From positions 289,308 to 353,307 of the forward strand of contig CAVWNW010000003.1 of the NCBI GenBank assembly GCA_963756425.1: a stretch of 64,000 nt of DNA. The letters run 5' to 3'. The notes under the pieces are model-generated. The model did no database searches and was not told the DNA's origin. It saw only the letters and a program-made list of their open reading frames with translations. This DNA comes from DASQUK01 sp963756425 (GTDB lineage Bacteria; Actinomycetota; Acidimicrobiia; Acidimicrobiales; VFJN01). The position numbers were made by a program, and so were the translations under genes. Positions 53,597-63,002 of this stretch are shown here, piece by piece; position 1 is the stretch's first letter; every line of letters begins with the position of its first letter.

Positions 53597-53597
53597 C

Positions 53598-54074
53598 ATG
53601 TCCGAGTCGTATGACTTCCCGAAGGCCGAGATCTTCTGGCCCGGCGCCGAGGGCCCACCCGGCCAGCGGATCTTCTTCCTCGCCGGCGGAGCCGACGGGG
53701 AGCTGGTGTACCTGCGGTGCGAGAAGCAGCAGGTCGCCGCGCTCGGTGAGTACCTGCTGGCCCTCTTGGAGGACTTGTCGCCGGAGGTCGAGCCCGTCGA
53801 GGGCCACGGGAAGGTCACGCCGCTGCCCTTCGACTGGGACGTCGGCTCGATCGGCGTGAAGTACGACGAGCCCGAGGAGCGGATCGTCGTGGTCCTCGAG
53901 GAGCTGACCGGCGAGGACGAGACTCCGGCTACCGCACGCTTCTGCTTCACGCTGGCGCAGGCGGCCGGGTTCGCCCGCTTCGCCCTCGAGCTGGTGGCCC
54001 AGGGCAGGCCGAACTGCGGCTTCTGCGGCCAGCCCATCGACGCCGACGGCCACGCATGCCCCCGGATGAACTGA
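53598..54074 (+). CDS. DUF3090 family protein
   Basis: A 158-residue protein with a beta-rich body and a C-terminal zinc ribbon (CGFCGQPIDADGHACPR). It is common only in Actinobacteria, always beside a histidine phosphatase and a SCO1664-type protein. The role is unknown. Its ATG immediately follows the previous stop, and its own stop overlaps the next start (TGATG). Confidence 0.88.
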   Translation: MSESYDFPKAEIFWPGAEGPPGQRIFFLAGGADGELVYLRCEKQQVAALGEYLLALLEDLSPEVEPVEGHGKVTPLPFDWDVGSIGVKYDEPEERIVVVLEELTGEDETPATARFCFTLAQAAGFARFALELVAQGRPNCGFCGQPIDADGHACPRMN

Positions 54075-54865
54075 TGAGGGCAGATTCGGCGGATGACGGA
54101 CGTGACGCGGACCGGGCGACCGGCCGGCGCATGAGCGACCGGCGGAATCCGTCCTCACCGGCCGGGGACGCCATGGACCTGCTGCGCTGCGGGCAGGTCG
54201 AGGTGCTCGGCCGCATGCCGTGGAGCTCGAACACCACCCTGCTGGTCGAGGTCCACAGCGGTGCCGACTGCCTGCGGGCCGTCTACAAGCCCCGCCGGGG
54301 GGAACGCCCGCTCTGGGACTTCCCCGATGGCCTCGACCACCGCGAGGTCGCGGCCTACGAGCTGTCGGCGTGGCTGGGATGGGGCATCGTGCCGGAGACC
54401 GTCCTGCGCGCCGACGGGGGTCTCCCGTTCGGGGTCGGCTCGCTGCAGCGGTTCGTGGCCTTCGACCCCGAGCAGCACTACTTCACGCTGGTCGATGACG
54501 AGGCGCACCACGACGCCCTCCGCACCATCTGCTGCTTCGACCTCGTCGCCAACTCGGCCGACCGCAAGGGCGGGCACTGCCTCGCCGGCGAGGACGGCCG
54601 CCTGTGGGCCGTCGACAACGGCCTCACCTTCCATTGCGACACCAAGCTCCGCACGGTCATCTGGGAGTTCGGGGGCCAACCGATACCCGACCACCTGGTC
54701 GCGGACCTCCGGCGCCTGGCCGAGGAGGGCCCGCCCCCTGCGCTCGAGGCTCTGCTGAGCCCGGCGGAGCGCAGGGCGGTCGTGCGCCGCGCCGCCGCAG
54801 TGGCCGGCCGTGCCGCCTTCCCGGTCGACCATTCGGGCCGGCGCTATCCCTGGCCACTCGTCTGA
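54074..54865 (+). CDS. SCO1664 family protein (PI3/4-kinase-like fold)
   Basis: A 263-residue protein of the SCO1664/HipA-PI kinase-like type. ADCLRAVYKPRRGERPLWDFP resembles the Lys-containing ATP loop. CCFDLVANSADRKGGHCL and LWAVDNGLTFH carry catalytic DxxxxNxDR and Asp-Asn motifs. It may be a kinase of unknown substrate. The ATG at 54074 overlaps the DUF3090 stop; ATG 54131 is an alternative. Confidence 0.83.
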   Translation: MRADSADDGRDADRATGRRMSDRRNPSSPAGDAMDLLRCGQVEVLGRMPWSSNTTLLVEVHSGADCLRAVYKPRRGERPLWDFPDGLDHREVAAYELSAWLGWGIVPETVLRADGGLPFGVGSLQRFVAFDPEQHYFTLVDDEAHHDALRTICCFDLVANSADRKGGHCLAGEDGRLWAVDNGLTFHCDTKLRTVIWEFGGQPIPDHLVADLRRLAEEGPPPALEALLSPAERRAVVRRAAAVAGRAAFPVDHSGRRYPWPLV

Positions 54866-54870
54866 CGAAT

Positions 54871-54914
54871 CCTGCCGCGGATCTGGTTGCGCCAGCTACC
54901 AATCTCGCGGCAGG
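54871..54914. repeat. 44-bp palindromic repeat, copy C
   Basis: It starts CCTGCCGCGG and ends TCGCGGCAGG, and lies between the convergent SCO1664 gene and the EAL gene. Same length and ends as copies A, B and D. Confidence 0.8.
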
Positions 54915-54926
54915 AACGGTCAGGTC

Positions 54927-57533
54927 TCAGCTCTCGGCGTCAGCCCCCATGTCGGCATCGCCCGAACCCTCGGCATCACCGTTGCCGGCGGCGGCCGGGA
55001 GCCGGGCGAGCTCCTCGGGTGGGCGCCGGTCGAGCCACTCGCGGAACTGCCGCGACGTCAGCGGTGGGCAGACGATGAAGCCCTGCGCGAGGTCGCACCC
55101 GAGCTTCACGAGCAGGTCCCAACCCTCGCGCGACTCCACCCCCTCAGCGACGGTCACCAGGCCCAGGTCACGGCCCAGGGCTAGGACCGAGCGGGCGATG
55201 GCCCGGTCGCTGTCGTCGACGGTCATGCTGGCGATGAACGATTTGTCGATCTTGATCTCGCCAATGGGCAGGCGCCGGAGGTGGGCGAGCGACGAGTAGC
55301 CGGTGCCGAAGTCATCGCAGGACAGGCACACGCCCAGCTCCGCGAGGCCGCCCAGGACGTGCAACGAACGCTGCGACTCGCTCATCACCATGCTCTCGGT
55401 CAGCTCGAGGGTGAGCGCCTCGGGGGGCACGCCGCTCTCCTCGACGGCGCCACTGACGTCGTCGACCAGGTGCAGGTCGAGCAGGTTGCGGGCCGACAGG
55501 TTGACCGCCACCGACAGTTCGAGGCCCAGATCCCGCCAGGCGCGGCACTGGCGCAACGCCTTGCGCATCACCGTCATCGTCAGCGATCGGATGTCGCCCG
55601 TGTGTTCGGCGATGGTGATGAACTCGTCGGGCTTCACCCGTCCAAGGCGGGGGTGGTTCCACCGCACCAGCGCCTCCGCGCCCCGCACGATGCTGGTCGC
55701 CAGCTCCACCTTGGGCTGGAAGCACACGTCGAGGTCGTCGCTCTCGAGCGCCTCCCGCAGGTCGGCGCCCAGCGCCAGGCGGCGCGGGGTGGCGGGGTCG
55801 TGCACCGGGTCGTACATCTCCCAACCGCTGCGGTGGCGGCGGGCGGTGTCGGCCGCGATGTGGGCCCGCTGCATGAGCGAGTGGCCGTCGATCGCCTGCT
55901 CGGGGTAGACGGCGACGCCGACGTTGACGCCCAGCGCCAGGAGCACACCCTCGGACTGGAAGGGGGGATCGAAGCCGGCGATGAGCAGGCGGGCGGCCGC
56001 CACGACCTCCTCCGTGTCGGCCACGTCGGGCAGGACCACGGCGAACTGCTCGCTGCCCACGCGCCCCAACGTCGCCGACTCCGGCAGCAGGCTGTGCATC
56101 CGGCCACTGGCCTGGACGAGCAGGCCGTCGGCGCTCTGGTGGCCGAACGCGTCTACCACCTGGGTGAACGAGTCGAGGTCGATGACGATGAATCCGACCC
56201 GCCCCCGCTCGGCGTACGCCGCCTGGAGCGCAACATCCAGCGCGTCGCTGAGTTGGGCGTGGTTGGGCAGGCCGGTCAGCGGGTCGTGGAGCGCCTGGTG
56301 GGCCCGGTCCGCCGCCTCGCGCTCGAGGACCATGAACAGCAGCCCGTTCTCGATGGCCATCGACGCTTGAGCGGCCAGGTCCCCGAGCAGCCGCGTGTGG
56401 TTGTCCCCGAAGTGGGACGCCGCCTTGCGCCGGGCCTGCGTGACCACGAGCGCACCGAACACGGACCCGTTGGCCCGAGTGATCGGGGCCGCCAGCGCCG
56501 CCACCGACGTGCGCGCCCGGAGCCAGGCCGGGGACAACGGCTCGACCTCGAACCGCCGAGGTGTCCCGTCGGGGATGACGGCGCGCAGGTCGCCGTGGAG
56601 CTCGACCACCGAGATGCATTCCTCGCCGCGGCCGCCGGCACCCAGCGTGAACCGCCGACCCGGATCGCCCGGAGCCACCGTCTCGATCAGCAACACGGCG
56701 TCGTCGGCGTTGAGGAGTGAGCGGGCACCGCCGAGCACCGAGGACGCGATCTGGGCCATGTCGATCGACCGCACCACGGTCTTGGTGAACTCGTGCAGCG
56801 CCTCGAGCCCGCGTCGTCGCTCGTAGAGCCGGGAGTAGACGCGGTTGGACGTGATGCACGCCAGCACGATGGCGATCAGCAGCAGCTCGACCGACGTGTG
56901 GTCCCAGAGGGCGAGCGCCAGGCCGATGCCGATGGCGGCGTTGAGGACGCCGGCCGGCAGGTCGCTCTTCGCCAGCACGAGCATCCCCCGCCACCCCGGG
57001 AGGCTCCGCGTCACGGTGGCGATCAGCGCCGCCAGGGCCACCAGCGCCACCACGTACGACGTCAGCAGTGCCAGCGCCAGCGCCACGGCGCCCCGGGTGC
57101 TCACCAGCTCGGCGCCGCCGAGCACGCCGCGGACCACGACGATCGCCCCGACGGTCTGCGCCAACTGCGCGCCGAGCTCGTAGGCCGCCTCGGCCGGCCG
57201 TCGCTGGCGCAGGACCAGGAGCACGATCACCACGGCCAGCAACCGGGCGAGCACGAGCGTGGTGGGCTCGGCGTAGATGAGCCCCGCGGCCAGTGGAACC
57301 TGGGCGGCGGTGAAGCCGTACTGCTCGCCCTGCCGGCGCTCGACCCGCAGTGCGAACACCTCGCACGCCCCGAAGGCGATGAACAGCCACAACCACCCGA
57401 GATCGAGCGGCGAGTGGGCGATCGTGCCGTCGCCGGCGGACGTCACCATGAGCACCACGGTGGCGATTGCGGACAGCGCGACGGCCACCACGACCATGGC
57501 GTTCTCGCCACGACGGGACCCGTCGACCGTCAC
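54927..57533 (-). CDS. Membrane GAF-GGDEF-EAL protein, probable c-di-GMP phosphodiesterase
   Basis: An 868-residue signalling protein: about seven N-terminal membrane helices (about 10-230), a GAF-like domain (about 245-405), a GGDEF domain (about 415-575) and an EAL domain (about 590-845). The GGDEF signature is degenerate (RVGSEQF, near 490), so cyclase activity is unlikely. EAL is intact (AEALVRWNHP, about 619), with NLSARNL, DDFGTGYSSL and KIDKSF. A phosphodiesterase with a regulatory GGDEF is the likely reading. GTG start. Confidence 0.9.
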   Translation of the reverse strand: MTVDGSRRGENAMVVVAVALSAIATVVLMVTSAGDGTIAHSPLDLGWLWLFIAFGACEVFALRVERRQGEQYGFTAAQVPLAAGLIYAEPTTLVLARLLAVVIVLLVLRQRRPAEAAYELGAQLAQTVGAIVVVRGVLGGAELVSTRGAVALALALLTSYVVALVALAALIATVTRSLPGWRGMLVLAKSDLPAGVLNAAIGIGLALALWDHTSVELLLIAIVLACITSNRVYSRLYERRRGLEALHEFTKTVVRSIDMAQIASSVLGGARSLLNADDAVLLIETVAPGDPGRRFTLGAGGRGEECISVVELHGDLRAVIPDGTPRRFEVEPLSPAWLRARTSVAALAAPITRANGSVFGALVVTQARRKAASHFGDNHTRLLGDLAAQASMAIENGLLFMVLEREAADRAHQALHDPLTGLPNHAQLSDALDVALQAAYAERGRVGFIVIDLDSFTQVVDAFGHQSADGLLVQASGRMHSLLPESATLGRVGSEQFAVVLPDVADTEEVVAAARLLIAGFDPPFQSEGVLLALGVNVGVAVYPEQAIDGHSLMQRAHIAADTARRHRSGWEMYDPVHDPATPRRLALGADLREALESDDLDVCFQPKVELATSIVRGAEALVRWNHPRLGRVKPDEFITIAEHTGDIRSLTMTVMRKALRQCRAWRDLGLELSVAVNLSARNLLDLHLVDDVSGAVEESGVPPEALTLELTESMVMSESQRSLHVLGGLAELGVCLSCDDFGTGYSSLAHLRRLPIGEIKIDKSFIASMTVDDSDRAIARSVLALGRDLGLVTVAEGVESREGWDLLVKLGCDLAQGFIVCPPLTSRQFREWLDRRPPEELARLPAAAGNGDAEGSGDADMGADAES

Positions 57534-57667
57534 CCTCGCCTCCCCGCTGCCGCTAGGCCCGCCCGGGCACGGTGCCTTACGGCGTCACGCAGGTCAAGGG
57601 TTCGGAGCGAATTTCGGGTCGCGTCCCAGCCACCTCCCAGCCGGCTCCCAGGTGAGGAAGGGCCTGC

Positions 57668-59026
57668 TCAGCCGTTCCCCTGCCCGCCCGGCGGGCCGAG
57701 CACCCGATCAAGATAGGGGTTCGCGAAGCGGCCCTCGGGATCGAGCCGGGCGCGGACGCGCTGGAAGTCGTCCCACCGCGGGTAACGGGGGGAGAGGGTT
57801 TCGGCCCGCTGGAAGTGCAGCTTGCCCCAGTGGGGCCTACCGCCGTAGCTGTCCATGATCCGTTCCACACCGGTGAAGTACGCGTCGTACGGCGTGCCCC
57901 GGTAGACGTGCACGGCGATGTAGCCGGTCTCGCGGCCGTGCGCCGTCGACAGCGGGATGTCGTCGGCCGCCACCACCCGGACCTCGACCGGGAAGCTGAT
58001 CTGCATGCCCATCTCGTCCACCAGCCGGCGCACGCGGTTGAGCGCCTCGGGGAGCGCCTCGCGGGGGATCCCGTACTCCATCTCCCAGAACCGCACCCTG
58101 CGAGGACTGGTGAACACCCGATCGGACCGGTCCACGTAGTCGAGGCGGCCGGTGTTGGGGATGGTCTTGGCCAGGCGGGGGATGAGCGACGGCCGCCAGC
58201 GACCCACCCGGCACAGCGCGCCGAAGGCGTAGTTGTTGAGCGCCATGTCGTCGATCCACTCGCGCGCACGCGGGCGGGGCCTGGCGGGCTCGTCGGTGCG
58301 CTGGTTCCGCTTCGTCAGCGCCCACCGTGTGTGCGGCACCCAATAGAACTCGTAGTGGTCGTTGGCGGACACGAGCCCGTCGAGGTCGGCCAGCACCTCC
58401 TCGACCGGCACCGGTTCCTCCACGGCGTGCACGCGAAACGCCGGGACGCACTGCAGCGTCACGGTCGACACCAGTCCCAGCGCCCCGAGACCCACGCGCG
58501 CGGCGTCGAGCACGTCGGCGTTCTCGGACTCGGTGCACGCGAGAACCGAGCCGTCGGCGGCGACCAGGCGCAGGCCGACGATCTGCGCCGAGAGGTTGCG
58601 GAACCGCAGGCCGGTCCCGTGTGTCGCGGTCTGGGTGGCGCCGGCAACGGACTGCTGGTCGATGTCGCCCATGTTCTCGAGGGCGAGGCCCCGGGCGTCC
58701 AGCTCATCGGACAGCCGGTGGAGGGCGATCCCCGCCTCCACCGTCACACGGCCGGCGGCGACGTCGTGCTCGAGGACCCGCCCGTAGCCACCGAGGTCGA
58801 CCAGGACGCCGTCGGTGCAGGCGATCGAGGTGAAGGAATGGCCGGCGCCGACCGCCTTGACCCGCTGCCCGTTGGCCCCCGCCTGCTTCACGAGGTCCAC
58901 CAGCTCGGCCTCGGTCGTGGGCCGCCGGATCTCCACAGGCGCGCACACCTGGTTGCGCCCCCAGTTGGTCCAGCTCGATCGGTCGCTGAGGCGGGTCGTG
59001 GCTCGATCCGTGGTGGCGGCGCACAT
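57668..59026 (-). CDS. FAD-dependent sugar-lactone oxidase (D-arabinono-1,4-lactone oxidase family)
   Basis: A 452-residue VAO-type flavoprotein. The FAD-binding loop VKAVGAGHSFTSIACTDG carries the His that often links FAD covalently. THGTGLRFRNLSAQI and the C-terminal HWGKLHF and DPEGRFANPYL motifs match aldono-lactone/alditol oxidases. The substrate may be a sugar alcohol or lactone. ATG 59026 is 8 nt after TAGCCT. Confidence 0.88.
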   Translation of the reverse strand: MCAATTDRATTRLSDRSSWTNWGRNQVCAPVEIRRPTTEAELVDLVKQAGANGQRVKAVGAGHSFTSIACTDGVLVDLGGYGRVLEHDVAAGRVTVEAGIALHRLSDELDARGLALENMGDIDQQSVAGATQTATHGTGLRFRNLSAQIVGLRLVAADGSVLACTESENADVLDAARVGLGALGLVSTVTLQCVPAFRVHAVEEPVPVEEVLADLDGLVSANDHYEFYWVPHTRWALTKRNQRTDEPARPRPRAREWIDDMALNNYAFGALCRVGRWRPSLIPRLAKTIPNTGRLDYVDRSDRVFTSPRRVRFWEMEYGIPREALPEALNRVRRLVDEMGMQISFPVEVRVVAADDIPLSTAHGRETGYIAVHVYRGTPYDAYFTGVERIMDSYGGRPHWGKLHFQRAETLSPRYPRWDDFQRVRARLDPEGRFANPYLDRVLGPPGGQGNG

Positions 59027-59034
59027 GGCCCGCC

Positions 59035-59040
59035 AGGCTA
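59035..59040 (-). promoter_or_regulatory. -10 hexamer for the lactone oxidase gene
   Basis: TAGCCT lies 8 nt before ATG 59026. Confidence 0.45.
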
Positions 59041-59093
59041 GGACGCTTGAATCACCGCTGGCGCCGAGCGCGGCCGCACGGTACGCCTTTGCC

Positions 59094-59954
<861 letters not shown>

Positions 59955-59956
59955 GT

Positions 59957-60115
59957 TCGGTTCGCAACCGGAGGGTGCGAACCGAGACTTTGGCCGCCGC
60001 CTGCCGGCGGCGTCGATCTCCTGTCGCTCGACCGGCCAAGCCGGATCGAGCGACGGCGGGGGGCTCCGGCAGGAGCCTCTGCCCCCCGCACCCCCCACCG
60101 CCGGTTGCGAACCGA
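59957..60115. repeat. 159-bp element bounded by 15-bp perfect inverted repeats
   Basis: TCGGTTCGCAACCGG (59957-59971) and CCGGTTGCGAACCGA (60101-60115) are exact inverted copies. Inside, TCGCTCGACCGGC (60024-60036) pairs with GCCGGATCGAGCGA (60040-60053). No open frame is seen. It fills the gap between the convergent metallopeptidase and etfA genes. It may be a MITE-like insertion or a bidirectional terminator. Confidence 0.5.
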
Positions 60116-60119
60116 CGCG

Positions 60120-61079
60120 TCAGCGGTTCTGGAGGGCCTCGAGGAGCTTCGGGAGGACCTTGTGGACGTCGCCGACGATGCCGAGGTCCGCGACCGAGAA
60201 GATCGGGGCCTCGGGGTCCTTGTTGATGGCGATGATGTTCTTCGAGCCCTTCATGCCCACCAGGTGCTGGGTAGCGCCCGAGATGCCGGCCGCGATGTAG
60301 ACCGTCGGCTTCACGACCTTCCCGGTCTGGCCCACCTGGTAGCTGTAAGGCACCCACCCGGCGTCCACGATGGCCCGTGACGCGCCCGGCGCCGCCTTGA
60401 GCGCCTTTGCCAGCTGCTCGATCATCTCGTACTTGCCGGCCTCGCCCAGGCCCCGCCCGCCCGAGACGACGATGTCGGCCTCGTCGAGCTTGGGGCCCGT
60501 CGCCTCCTCGACATGGCGGTTCAGCACCTTGGCCGTGCCAGGCTCGGTGACCTCGACGGTGGCCACCTCCGCCGCGCCGCCGCCCGACGGCTCGGCCGTG
60601 AACGACTTGGGCCGGAACAGGGCGATATAGGGGGCGCCGGCCGTGAACCGGGTGCGCACCAGCTTGGTCCCGCCGAACACCGGCGTGGTCACGACCACCG
60701 CGTCGCCGTCGACCGCGATCTCGACGTTGTTCGTGAGGACCGGCTTGTCGAACGCCACCGACAGGCGGCCGGCCACGTCGCGGCCGTCGTAGGTGGTGCC
60801 GATCATGATGAGGTCCGGGGCGTTGCCGTCGGCCGCCTGCTTGGCGATAGCCGAGGCGAGCGGCTCGCCGGGCAGGCTGCCCCCCAGGTCGCCGGTGGCG
60901 TACACCTTGGTGGCGCCGTGGGCCCCGAGAGTCTCGGCGATCGCATCGGCGTCGCCGCCGCCATACACGGCCTCGACCGTGTCGCCCAGCTCGCGGGCCT
61001 TCGTCAGCATCTCGAGCGTGATGGGGGCGACCTTGCCGTCCGTGGCCTCCGCGAGGACCCAGATGCGGTTCAGAGCCAT
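60120..61079 (-). CDS. etfA: Electron transfer flavoprotein alpha subunit
   Basis: A 319-residue ETF alpha subunit that carries FAD and passes electrons from acyl-CoA dehydrogenases to the quinone pool. The N-terminal part (about 1-190) is the ETF domain; the C-terminal FAD domain has VSGGRGLG, PYSYQVGQTGKVVKPTVYIA and GISGATQHLVGM. It lies 43 bp after etfB. The order etfB-etfA is usual. Confidence 0.96.
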   Translation of the reverse strand: MALNRIWVLAEATDGKVAPITLEMLTKARELGDTVEAVYGGGDADAIAETLGAHGATKVYATGDLGGSLPGEPLASAIAKQAADGNAPDLIMIGTTYDGRDVAGRLSVAFDKPVLTNNVEIAVDGDAVVVTTPVFGGTKLVRTRFTAGAPYIALFRPKSFTAEPSGGGAAEVATVEVTEPGTAKVLNRHVEEATGPKLDEADIVVSGGRGLGEAGKYEMIEQLAKALKAAPGASRAIVDAGWVPYSYQVGQTGKVVKPTVYIAAGISGATQHLVGMKGSKNIIAINKDPEAPIFSVADLGIVGDVHKVLPKLLEALQNR

Positions 61080-61122
61080 TGCGTCAATCGTCTCCTACGT
61101 GTCCGTGCGGCGAAATCGACCC

Positions 61123-61899
61123 TCAGATGACCTTGAGGTTCTCGAGGAAGGCGACGATCTTGGCGTAGCCCTCGCCGTCGTCCTCCACGATCTCCCCGGC
61201 CTCGCGGGCCGGCGCCTCGTCCACGGTCACGATCTCCTGACCGGCGCCGGCCGAGCCCACGGTGGCCGGGTCGATGCCCAGGTCGGCGAGCGTCAGCTGA
61301 TCGACCGGCTTGGACTTGGCGGCCATGATCCCCTTGAAGCTCGGATAGCGGGGCTCCACGACGCCGGCCGTCACCGACACGACCGCCGGCAGGGGGGCCT
61401 CCACCTCGTCGTAGCCGAGCTCGGTCTGGCGCTGGACCTTCACCGTGCCGTCGGCCACCTCGACGTGCTTGGCGAACGTGACCGACGGCCGGCCCAGCAG
61501 GGCGGCCACCTGCTCCGGGATCGTCCCGGTGTAGCCGTCGGTCGACTCGGTGGCGGTCAGGACCAGGTCGGCCTCGGCCCGCTCTATCGCCTTGGCCAGC
61601 ACCTTGGCGGTGTCGAGCGCACCCGCGCCGGACAGCGCGTCGTCGGAGACCAGGATCGCCTTGGCGGCACCCATGGCCAGCGCGGTCCGCAGCCCCGAGG
61701 TCTCGTTGTTGGGGGCCATCGAGACCAGCGTGACCTCGCCGCCACCCGACGCATCGGCGAGCTGGAGACCCATCTCGACGCCGTAGCTGTCGGACTCGTC
61801 GAGGATCAGCTTGCCGCTGCGGTCGAGCGTGTTGTCGGCCTCGAGCTTCCCGGGCTCGGCGGGGTCCGGGATCTGCTTCACGCACACGACCACGTTCAT
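61123..61899 (-). CDS. etfB: Electron transfer flavoprotein beta subunit
   Basis: A 258-residue ETF beta subunit. It starts MNVVVCVKQIPDP and contains the AMP-binding and dimer motifs (GTIPEQVAALLGRPSVT, PAVVSVTAGVVEPRYPS). It pairs with etfA for beta-oxidation and related dehydrogenases. ATG 61899 is chosen; no strong ribosome-binding site is seen. It diverges from the lipid kinase gene. Confidence 0.95.
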   Translation of the reverse strand: MNVVVCVKQIPDPAEPGKLEADNTLDRSGKLILDESDSYGVEMGLQLADASGGGEVTLVSMAPNNETSGLRTALAMGAAKAILVSDDALSGAGALDTAKVLAKAIERAEADLVLTATESTDGYTGTIPEQVAALLGRPSVTFAKHVEVADGTVKVQRQTELGYDEVEAPLPAVVSVTAGVVEPRYPSFKGIMAAKSKPVDQLTLADLGIDPATVGSAGAGQEIVTVDEAPAREAGEIVEDDGEGYAKIVAFLENLKVI

Positions 61900-61959
61900 G
61901 GGCAGCCATGCTGCCCGCCGTTTCGCGGGGTGACCAAATCCCCCCCGCCTCCATCCGGG

Positions 61960-61965
61960 TAGGTT
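61960..61965 (+). promoter_or_regulatory. -10 hexamer for the lipid kinase gene
   Basis: TAGGTT lies 10 nt before ATG 61976. Confidence 0.4.
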
Positions 61966-61975
61966 CCCGGCCGCA

Positions 61976-62890
61976 ATGAAGCTGCTCCTGCTGGTCAACG
62001 AATCGGCGTCGTCGGTGACGCCGCGCAGCCGCGTGGTGATCCAGAAGGCCCTCGCGGCCGACCACGACGTGACCCTGGCGGAGACGAGCCGCCGCGGCCA
62101 CGCGACCCGCCTGGCGCAGGGCGCGGCCGCCAACGGCATCGACGTCGTCGTGGTCCTGGGCGGCGACGGGACACTCAACGAGGCCGCCAATGGGCTGGCC
62201 CGCACCGCCTGCGCGCTGGCGCCCCTTCCGGGTGGGTCGACCAACGTGTTCGCCCGCACGATCGGCCTGCCCAACGACCCGATCGAGGCGACGGGCGTGC
62301 TGCTCGACGCGTTGGCCCGGCGCTCCATCCGGCGGGTGGGCCTGGGATCGGTGAACGGCCGCTACTTCCTGTTCCACACCGGCGTGGGCTTCGACGCCGC
62401 CGTGGTGGAACAGGTCGAGCGTCGCGAGGGGATCAAGCGCTACGCCGGGCACCCGCTGTTCGTCTTCGCCGGCCTCGACACGTGGATCCGCCACTACGAC
62501 CGCAGCCGGCCCCGGTTCGCGGTGCACCACGCGGACGGCACGGTGATCGACGATGCGTACCTGACCATCGTGCTCAACACCAACCCCTACACGTACCTGG
62601 GCAACCGGCCGCTGAACCTGGCGCCCGAGGCCACCCTCGACCGGGGCCTGGCGTCGGTCACGCTCCGCACGATGGCCTTCGCCCGGACCATGCGCATCAT
62701 CGCCTCCGCGCTAGGCAGCGGCTCGGTCCTGCGGCGCAGCCGCTGGGTGGACCACCGGACCGACCTGGCGGCGCTGAGCGTGCGGGCGTACGGGCCGGTC
62801 CCCTATCAGGTCGACGGCGATCACCTGGGCGACACCGAGCAGCTGGACTTCCGCCACGAGCCGGAGGTGCTCGATCTGGTCCTGCCGTGA
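61976..62890 (+). CDS. Diacylglycerol kinase/lipid kinase family protein
   Basis: A 304-residue DagK-type lipid kinase. The catalytic loop VVLGGDGTLNEAANGLA (GGDGT) and LPGGSTNVFARTIGLP are conserved. The C-terminal beta-sandwich reads GPVPYQVDGDHLG. It phosphorylates diacylglycerol or a related lipid. The 3' flank carries a repeat cluster. Confidence 0.9.
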   Translation: MKLLLLVNESASSVTPRSRVVIQKALAADHDVTLAETSRRGHATRLAQGAAANGIDVVVVLGGDGTLNEAANGLARTACALAPLPGGSTNVFARTIGLPNDPIEATGVLLDALARRSIRRVGLGSVNGRYFLFHTGVGFDAAVVEQVERREGIKRYAGHPLFVFAGLDTWIRHYDRSRPRFAVHHADGTVIDDAYLTIVLNTNPYTYLGNRPLNLAPEATLDRGLASVTLRTMAFARTMRIIASALGSGSVLRRSRWVDHRTDLAALSVRAYGPVPYQVDGDHLGDTEQLDFRHEPEVLDLVLP

Positions 62891-62907
62891 GCGTGATGCC
62901 CACATCG

Positions 62908-63002
62908 CGAGGCAATGGTTTCCGCGCGACCGAGCCCGAGGCCATGGGTTCCGTACGTGGAACCTATGACTCGCCCTGCCCGGCGTGGAACCTATGACCT
63001 CG
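62908..63002. repeat. 16-bp repeat cluster at the 3' end of gdpD
   Basis: One degenerate copy (62908), one direct copy (62937-62952) and two inverted copies (62959-62973 with a one-base loss, and 62987-63002) lie between the convergent lipid kinase and gdpD genes. The last gdpD codons and its stop TAG are read from the repeat. Confidence 0.8.
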
